DNA of 64,000 nucleotides from Intestinibacillus sp. Marseille-P6563 (GTDB taxonomy: Bacteria; Bacillota; Clostridia; Oscillospirales; Butyricicoccaceae), in assembly GCF_900604335.1 (NCBI RefSeq), contig NZ_UWOD01000002.1, forward strand, positions 1,302,001 through 1,366,000. Reading direction: 5' to 3'. The position numbers and the translations under genes were made by a program. The notes beneath the pieces are model-generated. The model saw only the letters and a list, made by a program, of their open reading frames with translations. It made no database searches and was not told the DNA's origin. Positions 24,710-33,057 of this stretch are shown here, in pieces. Within the stretch, counting starts at the first letter, position 1. Each line of letters opens with the position of its first letter.

Positions 24710-24742
24710 ATAACCCTCCGTAATCGCATTACGAAAGGTTAT
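24710..24742 (-). terminator. Terminator of the mnmG-rsmG operon
   Basis: Stem ATAACC...CGTAAT with ATTACG...GGTTAT (24710-24724, 24728-24742) is followed on minus by TTTTTTGCC, 19 bases beyond the rsmG stop. noc is therefore a separate unit. Confidence 0.75.
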
Positions 24743-24760
24743 CAAAGGGCCGGTTTGGCA

Positions 24761-25474
24761 TTATTTCCCGCCGAGCGGCTGGGCGCTGATCTTGGCAAAC
24801 CGGCGGGGATATTTGGCCGGGGTATCCTCGGTTTTGCGGATCACAACCACGGCGCGCGGGATGCCACTCACCGGAACGGTGTAATGCTCGATCGCGGCCG
24901 GAGCGCCGCCCAGAATGCGAATCGCCTCGCCTGCGGCGGCGACCTCGTCCTCGCACTGCTCAGCCTTCATGGCATAGAACACCCCGCCCGTACGGACGAG
25001 CGGCAGGGTCAGCTCACTGAGCATGCTCAAACCCGCAACCGCGCGCGATACCGCGCCGTCAAACGCTGCGCGGTGCTCCTTAGCAAATTCCTCGGCGCGG
25101 GCATGCACGGCCGTCACATTGCGAAGCCCCAGGGCTTCGATGGTTTCATTCAAAAAGTCGATGCGCTTGCGCAGCGCGTCCAGCAGCACAAACTGGGTAT
25201 CCGGACACAAAATGGCGAGCGGCAGGCCGGGGAACCCGGCGCCCGTGCCGACATCGATCATCTTTTCCCCGGAAATCATGCGCGGCGCGAGCACGGCGCA
25301 GTCAAGGAAATGACGGGAAATGACCTCGTCCGGGTCGGTCACGGCGGTCAGGTTCATGACCTTATTCTTTTCCAGCAGCCGGTCGGAAAATTCCAAAAAT
25401 TGGTCAACAGCCGAAGCCGGAATGTCCATCGGCAGGGCCTGTAAGCCCTGCTCCAAGCAGGCGCGTCCGGTCAT
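24761..25474 (-). CDS. rsmG: 16S rRNA (guanine527-N7)-methyltransferase
   Basis: RsmG methylates G527 of 16S rRNA using S-adenosylmethionine. The 237-residue protein has motif I IDVGTGAGFPGLPLAI near residue 73 and the conserved NLTAVTDPDEVISRHFLDC stretch near residue 41. Its ATG overlaps the mnmG stop by 4 bases, so translation is coupled. Order and length are those of the gidA-gidB pair near Firmicutes origins. Confidence 0.96.
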   Translation of the reverse strand: MTGRACLEQGLQALPMDIPASAVDQFLEFSDRLLEKNKVMNLTAVTDPDEVISRHFLDCAVLAPRMISGEKMIDVGTGAGFPGLPLAILCPDTQFVLLDALRKRIDFLNETIEALGLRNVTAVHARAEEFAKEHRAAFDGAVSRAVAGLSMLSELTLPLVRTGGVFYAMKAEQCEDEVAAAGEAIRILGGAPAAIEHYTVPVSGIPRAVVVIRKTEDTPAKYPRRFAKISAQPLGGK

Positions 25475-27351
25475 TGTGCATCCCCCTTCCCGGTTTCCAG
25501 ATAAATCATCAGCGCGGTCAAATCGGCCGGCGATACGCCCGAAATGCGTCCAGCCTGGCCCAGATTCACCGGACGAATCCGGTCCAGCTTTTGCCGGGCC
25601 TCGATGCGCAGCGAAGGCACTTCATTGTAATCAATATCCGCAGGCAGCGGTCGGGTTTCCATCTTGCGGAACTGCTCGACGTCCCGCAGCTGCCGTTTGA
25701 TATAGCCGTCATACTTGACGCGGATTTCCACCTGCTCCCGAATAATCGCGGGCAGCGCCGGACGGTCGGGGTCAAAGGGCGCGAGGGCGTCATACCCGAG
25801 TTCGGGGCGGCGCAGCAGGTCGATGAGTTTGCAGCCCGATTTGAGGGGCGTGGAGTGCATGCTCTCCAAAAAGGCCTGCATGGCCTCGGTCGGGCCGACC
25901 GTGACCTTGCCCAGCCGGTCGATCTCCTGCTGGACGGTTTCATACTTGGCGCGTGTGCGCGCCAGCCGCTCCGGGCTGTTGAGCCCGACCCGCGCACCGA
26001 TTTCGACCAGCCGCTCGTCGGCATTGTCCTGCCGCAGCAGCAGACGGTATTCCGACCGTGAGGTCATCATGCGGTAGGGCTCGTTCGTGCCGCGGGTGAC
26101 CAGATCATCGACCAGCGTGCCGATGTAGCCGTCTGCCCGGTCGAGAATCATGGGCGGTTCGCCCTTGAGCTTGAGGGCGGCATTGATGCCCGCGACCAGC
26201 CCCTGCGCAGCCGCTTCCTCATAGCCGGACGAGCCGTTGAACTGCCCGGCGCCGTACAGGCCTTCGATCTTCTTGCATTCCAGGGTGGGCAGCAGTTCGG
26301 TCGGGTCAACGCAGTCGTATTCGATGGCGTATGCCGGGCGCATGACCTCGGCATGGGCAAATCCCGGCAGGGTACGCAGCATTTTGAGCTGCACTTCCTC
26401 GGGCATGGACGAGGAAAAGCCCTGGATGTACATTTCCTCGGTGTCCAGCCCCATGGGCTCAATGAACAGCTGATGGCGGGGCTTGTCGGCAAAACGCACG
26501 ACCTTATCCTCGATGGATGGGCAATAACGTGGCCCGATGCCGTCAATCTTACCTGAAAACAGGGGTGACCGATCCAGATTATCGCGGATGACCTGATGAG
26601 TTTCGCTGTTGGTATAGGTCAAATGGCAGACCACCCGGTTGGGCGGCGCCTGCTCGGTTTCAAACGAGAAGGGGATGATGTCGCTCTCCCCTTCCTGCAC
26701 TTCCAGGCCGGTGAAGTCGATGGAGCGGCGATTGACGCGCGGCGGCGTTCCGGTCTTGAAGCGCATGAGCGTCAGCCCCAAGTCGCGCAGGCAGGCGGTC
26801 AGCTTGGTGGCGGCAAACATGCCGTCCGGTCCGCCGTCGTGCATGTGTTCCCCGATGATGATGCGACCGCCCAGATAGGTGCCCGAGCAGATGATGGCCG
26901 CCCGGCAGGCATAACGCGCGCCGGTCGCGGTTTCGACCGCGCAGACCGCGCCGTCCTTGGTTTCGATGGACACGATCTCGGCCTGTTTGACCGACAGGTT
27001 TTCGGTCGTCTCCAGCTTGTGCTTCATATACTTACGGTAATCAACCCGGTCGGCCTGGGCGCGCAGCGAATGCACGGCCGGCCCCTTGCCCCGGTTGAGC
27101 ATCCGGTACTGGATGCAGGCGGCATCGGCCGCTTTGGCCATTTCGCCGCCCAGGGCATCGATTTCCCGCACCAGATGGCCCTTTGCGGTGCCGCCAATGG
27201 CCGGATTGCACGGCATATTGCCGATTGCATCCAAGTTAATCGTAAAACAAACCACCCGCAGGCCCAGCCGTGCGCCAGCCAGCGCGGCTTCGATGCCCGC
27301 ATGTCCGGCGCCGATGACGGCAATATCAAAACTTCCCGCGTCAAAAGACAT
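25471..27351 (-). CDS. mnmG: tRNA uridine-5-carboxymethylaminomethyl modification enzyme MnmG
   Basis: MnmG is an FAD enzyme that, with MnmE, installs (carboxymethyl)aminomethyl groups on U34 of tRNAs. It is 626 residues. The FAD-binding motif IGAGHAGIEAALA is at residues 13-25, PCNPAIGGTAKGHLVREIDALGG near 48, and CSGTYLGG near 155. Its C-terminal helical domain binds MnmE. It shares an operon with rsmG. Upstream is a 315-base gap filled with DnaA boxes, separating it from mnmE. Confidence 0.97.
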   Translation of the reverse strand: MSFDAGSFDIAVIGAGHAGIEAALAGARLGLRVVCFTINLDAIGNMPCNPAIGGTAKGHLVREIDALGGEMAKAADAACIQYRMLNRGKGPAVHSLRAQADRVDYRKYMKHKLETTENLSVKQAEIVSIETKDGAVCAVETATGARYACRAAIICSGTYLGGRIIIGEHMHDGGPDGMFAATKLTACLRDLGLTLMRFKTGTPPRVNRRSIDFTGLEVQEGESDIIPFSFETEQAPPNRVVCHLTYTNSETHQVIRDNLDRSPLFSGKIDGIGPRYCPSIEDKVVRFADKPRHQLFIEPMGLDTEEMYIQGFSSSMPEEVQLKMLRTLPGFAHAEVMRPAYAIEYDCVDPTELLPTLECKKIEGLYGAGQFNGSSGYEEAAAQGLVAGINAALKLKGEPPMILDRADGYIGTLVDDLVTRGTNEPYRMMTSRSEYRLLLRQDNADERLVEIGARVGLNSPERLARTRAKYETVQQEIDRLGKVTVGPTEAMQAFLESMHSTPLKSGCKLIDLLRRPELGYDALAPFDPDRPALPAIIREQVEIRVKYDGYIKRQLRDVEQFRKMETRPLPADIDYNEVPSLRIEARQKLDRIRPVNLGQAGRISGVSPADLTALMIYLETGKGDAQ

Positions 27352-27666
27352 TTTGGCAAACCTCCTTTTGTCAAAAATGCCGCAAGATCTGCCCGCGTTT
27401 TTGACTATTTGACAAATAAAAAATGCTTGACAGAGCTGTTGATAACTCTGTGTACACTTGGTATAACTCTGGGTAAATACTATACAAAACGTATTACCAT
27501 TTTAAATTATACATTTTGTATACTAGTTATCCACCATTTCCAGCCTTTTACACAGACTTATCCACAATTTGTGGATAAGCTGTGCTTTTCACCCCCATCG
27601 GCTGGGGCCCGACTGCCACCCCTATTTGCTGGGGGTGTACAGCCGAAACCCATACAACATCTGGCC
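27352..27666. other. mnmE-mnmG intergenic region with DnaA boxes
   Basis: Two exact boxes face each other as TTATCCACA (27558-27566) and TGTGGATAA (27570-27578), 3 bases apart. Near-matches occur at 27437 (TGTTGATAA), 27527 (TTATCCACC) and 27546 (TTTTACACA). The middle (27481-27525) is very AT-rich. No protein-coding frame is supported. The region may bind DnaA and could carry the mnmG promoter. Confidence 0.7.
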
Positions 27667-29025
27667 TTATTTGCCGACGCAGAACCGATGGAAGATATCC
27701 TGGATGATATCCTCACGCACATCCTGGCCGGTCAGCTCGCCCAGAGCGCCGATGGCGCTCTCAACATCGAGCAGCACCGCATCGGGCGTGACGCCCATTC
27801 GCACGGCCGAAAGCGCCTGCGCACAGCTTTCGGCGGCGCGCCGCAGCGCGTCGGCCTGCCGCGCGTTGGTGATGACTCCGCCGTCAAAGGCCGTGCCTTC
27901 CAGCCCAGCGCAGGCCAGCAGGGTTTCCCGCAGCTGTTCCAGCCCTTGGCCCTGCTTGGCGCTGATTTGAACCGTGTACGCAAACCCTTCCGGGATGTGG
28001 GGCGTTTGCGCCTTGTCGCATTTGTTCACGACCAGCACGGCGCGGGGCGCCTGCCGCGCCCGCTCGAGCGCAGCCTGGTCCTCATCGGTCAGCGGCACGC
28101 TGCCGTCCACGACGGCCAGTACCAGCCCGGCCTGTTCGGCCGCCCGGTGCGCCCGCTCGACGCCGATTTTTTCGACCGGGTCAGCCGTGTCGCGCAGACC
28201 GGCCGTATCCTGCAAGCGCAGGCACAGCGGGCCGATGCGCACAGTTTCCTCGATGGTGTCGCGGGTCGTGCCCGCAATATCGGTGACGATCGCCCGGTCA
28301 AAACCGACCAAGGAGTTCAAAAGCGTCGATTTACCCACATTAGGCCGCCCGACGATGGCGCAGGGCAAGCCCTCGCGCAGGATACGCCCGCGCTCGTAGG
28401 AGTCGCACAGGCCGTCCAGTTCGCGGGCGGTCTGTCCCAGAATCTCTTCGGCCTGGCTGATGAGAAACGGGTCAATATCCTCGTCCGGGTAATCGACCAC
28501 GGCCAAAAATTGGGCGGCCAAACCAATCAGCCGCTGCCGCGCCTCGTGCATCCGGCCACCGACCGCGCCCGCGACCTGTCCGGCCGCGTTTTCGGCCGCT
28601 TCCAACGTGCGCGCGGCGATCAGATCCGCGACCGCTTCGGCCTCCATCAAATCCATCTTGCCGTTTAAAAAGGCCCGGCGGGTGAACTCGCCCGCCTCGG
28701 CCTGGCGCACGCCCTGGGCAAACAGGGCGCTCAGCGCCTCGCTCAGCACGGCGGGCGACCCGTGCACCTGAAGTTCGGCCATAGGTTCGCCGGTGTAGGT
28801 CTTATCCCCCGGAAAGCGGACGGCCATACACTGGTCGACCACCCGGCCATCGCGCGCGCGCAGCGCGCCGTAAATGAGCATCCGCGGCGGACAATCGGCA
28901 AACGGCTTACCCGATGCCGGGGCAAACACGGCATCGACCGCCTGGGCAGCCTGTTCGCCCGACAGACGGATGATGCCGATGGCGCCGCCGGGCGCGGTCG
29001 CAATCGCGGCAATGGTATCAAACAC
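27667..29025 (-). CDS. mnmE: tRNA uridine-5-carboxymethylaminomethyl modification GTPase MnmE
   Basis: MnmE is a K+-activated GTPase and partner of MnmG in U34 modification. The 452-residue protein has the N-terminal folate-binding domain (1-118), then a G domain with GRPNVGKSTLLNSL near residue 223 and DTAGLRDT near 270, then the C-terminal helical domain ending in the invariant FCVGK, which carries the functional cysteine. It lies 17 bases after a GNAT gene and is likely co-transcribed with it. Confidence 0.97.
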   Translation of the reverse strand: MFDTIAAIATAPGGAIGIIRLSGEQAAQAVDAVFAPASGKPFADCPPRMLIYGALRARDGRVVDQCMAVRFPGDKTYTGEPMAELQVHGSPAVLSEALSALFAQGVRQAEAGEFTRRAFLNGKMDLMEAEAVADLIAARTLEAAENAAGQVAGAVGGRMHEARQRLIGLAAQFLAVVDYPDEDIDPFLISQAEEILGQTARELDGLCDSYERGRILREGLPCAIVGRPNVGKSTLLNSLVGFDRAIVTDIAGTTRDTIEETVRIGPLCLRLQDTAGLRDTADPVEKIGVERAHRAAEQAGLVLAVVDGSVPLTDEDQAALERARQAPRAVLVVNKCDKAQTPHIPEGFAYTVQISAKQGQGLEQLRETLLACAGLEGTAFDGGVITNARQADALRRAAESCAQALSAVRMGVTPDAVLLDVESAIGALGELTGQDVREDIIQDIFHRFCVGK

Positions 29026-29042
29026 GGTCGTTCTCCCCTTTC

Positions 29043-29528
29043 TTACAGGGTATGATAGTACAGGAAGGTATCGCGGTAGGTGCCGTCCTTGGCCTGGAAG
29101 CCGCCGGGCACCATGCCGATGCGCTGGAAGCCCAGGGCCTCATACAGCCGGATGGCGCGTTCGTTGCCCTTGACGACCGCGTTGAAAATCAGAAGCCGGT
29201 AGCCCAAACGGGCAGCCTGCTGCATGCAGTCGCGCACCAGCTTTTCACCGATGTGCTGGCCGCGCAGGCTGGACGATACCGCATAGCTAGCGTTGCACTG
29301 GTGGCCGCACCGGCCGACGTTGTTCGGGTGCAGGATATACAGACCCACGACCTGACCATCCGCCCGGGCGACGCCGACAAAGTCCTGCTTTGCAAAGAAT
29401 TCCTTGCCGCTTTCCAGCGTCAACGGTTCGCGCTGCGGAAAGGCTTCTCCTTCCTCCACCACTTCGTTCCATACCTCGATCATCCCGGCCAGATCGTCCG
29501 GCCGGTAGGCTTCTACCAAGATGTCCAT
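29043..29528 (-). CDS. GNAT-family N-acetyltransferase
   Basis: This 161-residue GNAT-fold enzyme has the acetyl-CoA-binding motif A as VSSSLRGQHIGEKLVRDCM near residue 88, followed by NAVVKGNERAIRLYEALGFQRIG, typical of motif B. It starts at an ATG behind AGGAGGG. It is inserted between jag and mnmE, in a place usually occupied by mnmE directly, and probably forms an operon with mnmE. The acceptor substrate is not deducible. Confidence 0.88.
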   Translation of the reverse strand: MDILVEAYRPDDLAGMIEVWNEVVEEGEAFPQREPLTLESGKEFFAKQDFVGVARADGQVVGLYILHPNNVGRCGHQCNASYAVSSSLRGQHIGEKLVRDCMQQAARLGYRLLIFNAVVKGNERAIRLYEALGFQRIGMVPGGFQAKDGTYRDTFLYYHTL

Positions 29529-29550
29529 CTTCCATTCCCTCCTGTCATGG

Positions 29551-29583
29551 AAAAAGGACGGGCGGGTCCATGCCCGCCCGTCC
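29551..29583 (-). terminator. Terminator of the rpmH-rnpA-yidD-yidC-jag operon
   Basis: A perfect 11-bp GC stem (29556-29566 with 29573-29583) is followed on minus by TTTTTCC, 12 bases beyond the jag stop. Confidence 0.9.
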
Positions 29584-29595
29584 CGGCTTTTGCAT

Positions 29596-30615
29596 TTACT
29601 TCATGTCAAAACCATCGCGCGGCTTGCCGTTATTACGCGGCTGGAAACCGCGGCGCGGCGGACGCACCGGGCCATCGGGCGCGATCACGACACGGCGGCC
29701 GGGTTCGGTGCCGGTCGAATAGGTGGTCACACCCCGGAAATCCTGGAGCGACGCATGGATGATGCGGCGTTCATAGGGATTCATGGGCTCGAGTGTCATA
29801 GCCTTGTGATACTTGGATACCTTGGCCGCCATCTTGCGGGCCAGACGTTCCAGGCTCTCCGCGCGCTTGGCGCGATAGTTTTCGGTATCGATGGTCAGGC
29901 GCAGATGCTCCTCGGAATTCTTGTTGAGCACCAGGCTGGTCAGGTACTGGATGGCGTCCAGCGTATCGCCGCGGCGGCCGATGACCGGACCCATATCCGG
30001 GCCAGCGATGTCGATGCGCACGTGGTCGGGTTCGCTGATGTCCAGCACAGTTGCCTTGCCCTGAATATCCATCTTTTCGAGCAGGCCGTCGATAAACTGT
30101 ACGGCTTCACGGGCCGGCTGCGGAATTTTGTCCTCTTCCATCGGCACCGGATCGATATACGGCACGATCGGCGGATGGCTCGGACGCTCTTCGCGCGGTG
30201 CGCGGGGAGCGCGTTCAGCGCGCGGCGCACGGGGCTTGTCGGCCTTCTTTTCCTTCTTGACCGGAGCCCCTTCCCCCTTGGGCGCTGCCTTGACAAGATG
30301 GGGCGTGGTCAGACGCGGATCGTCGGGTGCCACATCGTGGAACACCGGACGGGTCTGGGCCGGCTTCTTTTCCGGCTCTTTTTCCTTTTCGGGCTCAGGC
30401 TGGGGCGCCGGTGCAGGAGCCGCTACCGGCTCTTCATCGGGCACTTCGTAGGTCACACGAATCTTGGCATCGGTTGCACCAATGCCGAGAAAGCCCTTTT
30501 TGCCATTGTCCAAAACTTCGACCGAAACGTCGTCCCGGTCCATATGAAGGAATTCCAGTGCTTTTTCAATCGCAATATCGCGGGTTGCACCGGTCATTTC
30601 AATGCTTTTCTGCAT
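29596..30615 (-). CDS. jag: RNA-binding protein Jag/KhpB
   Basis: KhpB binds RNA with KhpA and affects cell elongation. The 339-residue protein has an N-terminal Jag_N domain (1-55, GATRDIAIEKALEFL), a long charged Pro/Glu/Lys/Arg-rich linker (about 65-160, with PRAPRAERAPRAPREE), a KH domain (about 190-255, PVIGRRGDTLDAIQYLTSLV) and an R3H domain (about 256-315, with RRIIH). It begins immediately at the yidC stop. The linker is longer than in many homologues. Confidence 0.95.
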   Translation of the reverse strand: MQKSIEMTGATRDIAIEKALEFLHMDRDDVSVEVLDNGKKGFLGIGATDAKIRVTYEVPDEEPVAAPAPAPQPEPEKEKEPEKKPAQTRPVFHDVAPDDPRLTTPHLVKAAPKGEGAPVKKEKKADKPRAPRAERAPRAPREERPSHPPIVPYIDPVPMEEDKIPQPAREAVQFIDGLLEKMDIQGKATVLDISEPDHVRIDIAGPDMGPVIGRRGDTLDAIQYLTSLVLNKNSEEHLRLTIDTENYRAKRAESLERLARKMAAKVSKYHKAMTLEPMNPYERRIIHASLQDFRGVTTYSTGTEPGRRVVIAPDGPVRPPRRGFQPRNNGKPRDGFDMK

Positions 30616-31536
30616 TTATGCTTCCCCCTTCTTTTTCTTCTTTTTCCCTGATTCGGGCTCGTCCTCATCGACCAAATGCCGTTTTCGGATGATCTTGGTC
30701 ATGACAATTTCCTGGATGCAGGTGAAGATGTTGTTGAAAATCCAGTATACACCGATTGCGGCCGGGAACTGGAAGGCGAAATAAACGCTCATGAGCGGCA
30801 TGAGATAAATCATCATCTTCATGCTGCCCTGTACCTGATTTTTCTGCATCCGCTGGAGGATCCAGGACGACAGGAAAGCCGACAGGCCGGACAAAATCGG
30901 GATGAGAACCAAAATGCTCAGGGACAGCGTGGGCTTGACCGACAGATCCAGACCAAAAAAGTTGAAGTTCATCGGCTGGAGCAAGTTTGCAATATTATCC
31001 GACAAGCTGGCGATCTCGGGGTCGAGTTTGCCGTTGTGGAAGAACTGGTTGCACGCCTGTGCGATCTGGGTCTGAACAGTGTAGGCATTCTGCTGCGTAA
31101 TTTCAATACCGACTTTTTGCGCCAGCAGGTTGATATCCTCGCCCACATCGCCCGGCAGACCGCCGGACAGGCCCATCATAAAGTTCATGGGCTTCACAAC
31201 CGCATAATACAGGCCCATCATAACGACCAGCGGAATGAACGTCGGCAGACAACCCGACATCGGGCTGACGCCTTCCTTTTCATACAGCTTGCTGATCTCC
31301 TCGTTCATCTTGACCTTATTGTTGGCGTATTTCTTCTGAATCTGCTGCATTTTCCCCTGCAAAGCAGACATACGCATCATATTCTTTTTGCCGTGGTAGG
31401 AGATCGGCAGGATGACCAGCTTGACGAGCAAGGCAAACAAAATAATTGCCAGACCGTAGGACTGCACTGCACCATAGATTACATTGAGCAGCATACCCAG
31501 CGGCCGGACAATAATGATACCAAAAATATCACCCAT
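30616..31536 (-). CDS. yidC: Membrane protein insertase YidC/OxaI
   Basis: This is the 306-residue insertase of the plasma membrane. There is no long N-terminal periplasmic domain, as in other Firmicutes. Transmembrane segments lie near 22-45, 95-115 (LPTFIPLVVMMGLYYAVV), 200-230 and 245-275, with the cytoplasmic hairpin KKYANNKVKMNEEISKLYEKEG. The C-terminal tail is Lys/Glu-rich. It has no lipobox cysteine at the N-terminus, unlike SpoIIIJ. It is adjacent to yidD and jag in the conserved origin operon. Confidence 0.95.
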   Translation of the reverse strand: MGDIFGIIIVRPLGMLLNVIYGAVQSYGLAIILFALLVKLVILPISYHGKKNMMRMSALQGKMQQIQKKYANNKVKMNEEISKLYEKEGVSPMSGCLPTFIPLVVMMGLYYAVVKPMNFMMGLSGGLPGDVGEDINLLAQKVGIEITQQNAYTVQTQIAQACNQFFHNGKLDPEIASLSDNIANLLQPMNFNFFGLDLSVKPTLSLSILVLIPILSGLSAFLSSWILQRMQKNQVQGSMKMMIYLMPLMSVYFAFQFPAAIGVYWIFNNIFTCIQEIVMTKIIRKRHLVDEDEPESGKKKKKKGEA

Positions 31537-31623
31537 GTGTTACATTATCCTCCAAAATAAGAGTTGGCGTTTTCCGCCGCAGGCGGCGGACACTCCTTTT
31601 AGCCCCTCTTTCCCGGCTGCGGG

Positions 31624-31836
31624 TCAGGGGACCGGATCATAAACGTCGTGCTTGGAAAACGGATGGCACCGGCAGATCCGCTTGAACGCCAGCCATCCCC
31701 CTTTGAGCGCCCCATATTTTTCGATAGCCTCCACCGCATATTGCGAGCAGGTGGGGATATACCGGCAGCGGGGCGCGATGCCGGGCGAAATGTGCTTTTG
31801 ATAAAAGTGGATCGCTGCTAAAAAAAAGCGTTTCAC
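31624..31836 (-). CDS. yidD: Membrane protein insertion efficiency factor YidD
   Basis: The 70-residue YidD has a short amphipathic N-terminus and the Cys-rich signature [20 protein letters not shown] then [14 protein letters not shown]. The start is GTG at 31836, which overlaps the rnpA stop as GTGA and has GGAGG 10 bases upstream inside rnpA. A longer frame upstream lies wholly in rnpA and is rejected. It helps insertion of membrane proteins by an incompletely known mechanism. Confidence 0.94.
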   Translation of the reverse strand: MKRFFLAAIHFYQKHISPGIAPRCRYIPTCSQYAVEAIEKYGALKGGWLAFKRICRCHPFSKHDVYDPVP

Positions 31837-32192
31837 GCTTTTTCGCCTCCATTTTCCGGACGGACCAGACCAAGCTGCCGCATAGCGCGCAGCAGTTCCC
31901 GCTCGGTGCGGGCACAATTTATACCGACCATGCGCGTGCGGGCAACCAAAACGAAGTCATAGCCTGTCATGATCTCTTGTTCATGCAGACGATAAGCCTC
32001 CCGCAGCAGACGTTTGATGCGATTTCGCACCACGGCGCCGCCGAGTTTGGGGCTGACCGTTAGGCCGATGCGACTGACCGGACGGCGGTTTTTGAGCGCA
32101 TAGACCACCAAAAACGGGGTCGCAGCCGATTTTCCGCGCCGGTACAGCCGACGGAATTCATAATTCTGTTTGATACGATAGGTGTGTTTCAT
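31833..32192 (-). CDS. rnpA: Ribonuclease P protein component
   Basis: RnpA is the basic protein subunit of RNase P, which matures tRNA 5' ends. It has 119 residues. The RNR signature [15 protein letters not shown] is near residue 54, and [19 protein letters not shown] is at the N-terminus. It overlaps yidD by 4 bases and follows rpmH on the same strand with a 271-base gap. Confidence 0.96.
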   Translation of the reverse strand: MKHTYRIKQNYEFRRLYRRGKSAATPFLVVYALKNRRPVSRIGLTVSPKLGGAVVRNRIKRLLREAYRLHEQEIMTGYDFVLVARTRMVGINCARTERELLRAMRQLGLVRPENGGEKA

Positions 32193-32463
32193 ACAACGCT
32201 CCTGTCAAAAATAAAGAGCGGAAAAGCCCGGCCTCTCGGATGGACTCCGGAGGGCCGGCTTTGGTATCGCAGGCACGATTCAGATGCTTTTTCCCTGCGA
32301 TCTGCCCGGCGGGACAAAAAAATCCGCATTCCACCCCCGCCGAACCGAATCTTTCCTGGCAGACATGCGAAAGAGCTTTGAAAAAAGGGCCGCGAAAAAC
32401 GACGGCCCTCATAAAAATTCCCGGCAAGAGCCGGAAAAGCGACGCAAAACGTCAAAAATCCCC

Positions 32464-32598
32464 TTAGTGGGTCAGGCGAGCGCGGCCCTTTGCGCGGCGG
32501 CGAGCCAGCACCTTGCGGCCGTTCGAGGTCGACATTCTCTTGCGGAAACCATGTTCCTTGCTGCGCTGACGCTTCTTCGGCTGGTAAGTTCTCAGCAT
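32464..32598 (-). CDS. rpmH: 50S ribosomal protein L34
   Basis: L34 is a 44-residue basic ribosomal protein, [20 protein letters not shown]... ending in GRARLTH, the standard L34 pattern. The start at 32598 follows an AGGAGG-like site (GTAGGAGGTGCTAG); the longer upstream frame has no support. It is divergent from dnaA, and the strand switch of the chromosome lies between the two. First gene of the rpmH-jag operon. Confidence 0.96.
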   Translation of the reverse strand: MLRTYQPKKRQRSKEHGFRKRMSTSNGRKVLARRRAKGRARLTH

Positions 32599-33057
32599 CT
32601 CTCTAGCACCTCCTACTGCAATCTTATTCCGTGGGGCACCGGCACAGGTCCAAACTACCACATCTTGCGGCGGTTTCGACATATGTCGCTGCCTGTCCAA
32701 TGCAATCTGAATCAGTATTTATTATAGGCACAAACCGCGGCCGCTGTCAAGTTTTTTTTCCTTCTCGCACCACCCTTTCGAAAAGCCTGCGTTTATGCAC
32801 AGGGCTTGTGCGCCTTCAAAGGACGACTAGACCTCTTTTTTCTACGAAAACACCCGGGAAATCTCCTGTTTTTCGGGTTTTCTGCCCTTTTTGCATAAAA
32901 TCAGCCGCAGTATCCAAAAAATCTGCCTTTCGTGTGTGATGTGTACATCCTGTGGAAAACTTCTCCGAAATGCGAATTTTCATTGAAAGCCCCTTGTGGA
33001 TTGTGCTATTATTAGTATTGAGTAGCACTCGGTAAATGGAGGAGAGATGAAAGAAAA
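32599..33057. other. rpmH-dnaA divergent intergenic region (459 bases), origin flank
   Basis: This gap separates the left-going and right-going gene sets. DnaA-box-like sequences occur as TGTGGAAAA (32951-32959) and TGTGGATTG (32995-33003). A partial Noc-type site AACACCCGGGAAAT (32849-32862, 11 of 14) is present. The dnaA promoter lies at the right end. Boxes are fewer than in the dnaA-dnaN gap, so this may be the regulatory half of a bipartite origin. Confidence 0.6.
32983..33012 (+). promoter_or_regulatory. Putative dnaA promoter
   Basis: TTGAAA (32983-32988), an 18-base spacer and TATTAT (33007-33012) lie 45 bases before the dnaA ATG. A DnaA-box-like sequence (32995-33003) sits in the spacer, which fits autoregulation. 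Confidence 0.6.

Noticed and set aside
26596-28668. 690-codon open frame on plus across mnmG and mnmE
   Set aside because: It runs antisense to two certain genes and through the DnaA-box gap; composition is explained by the reverse strand.
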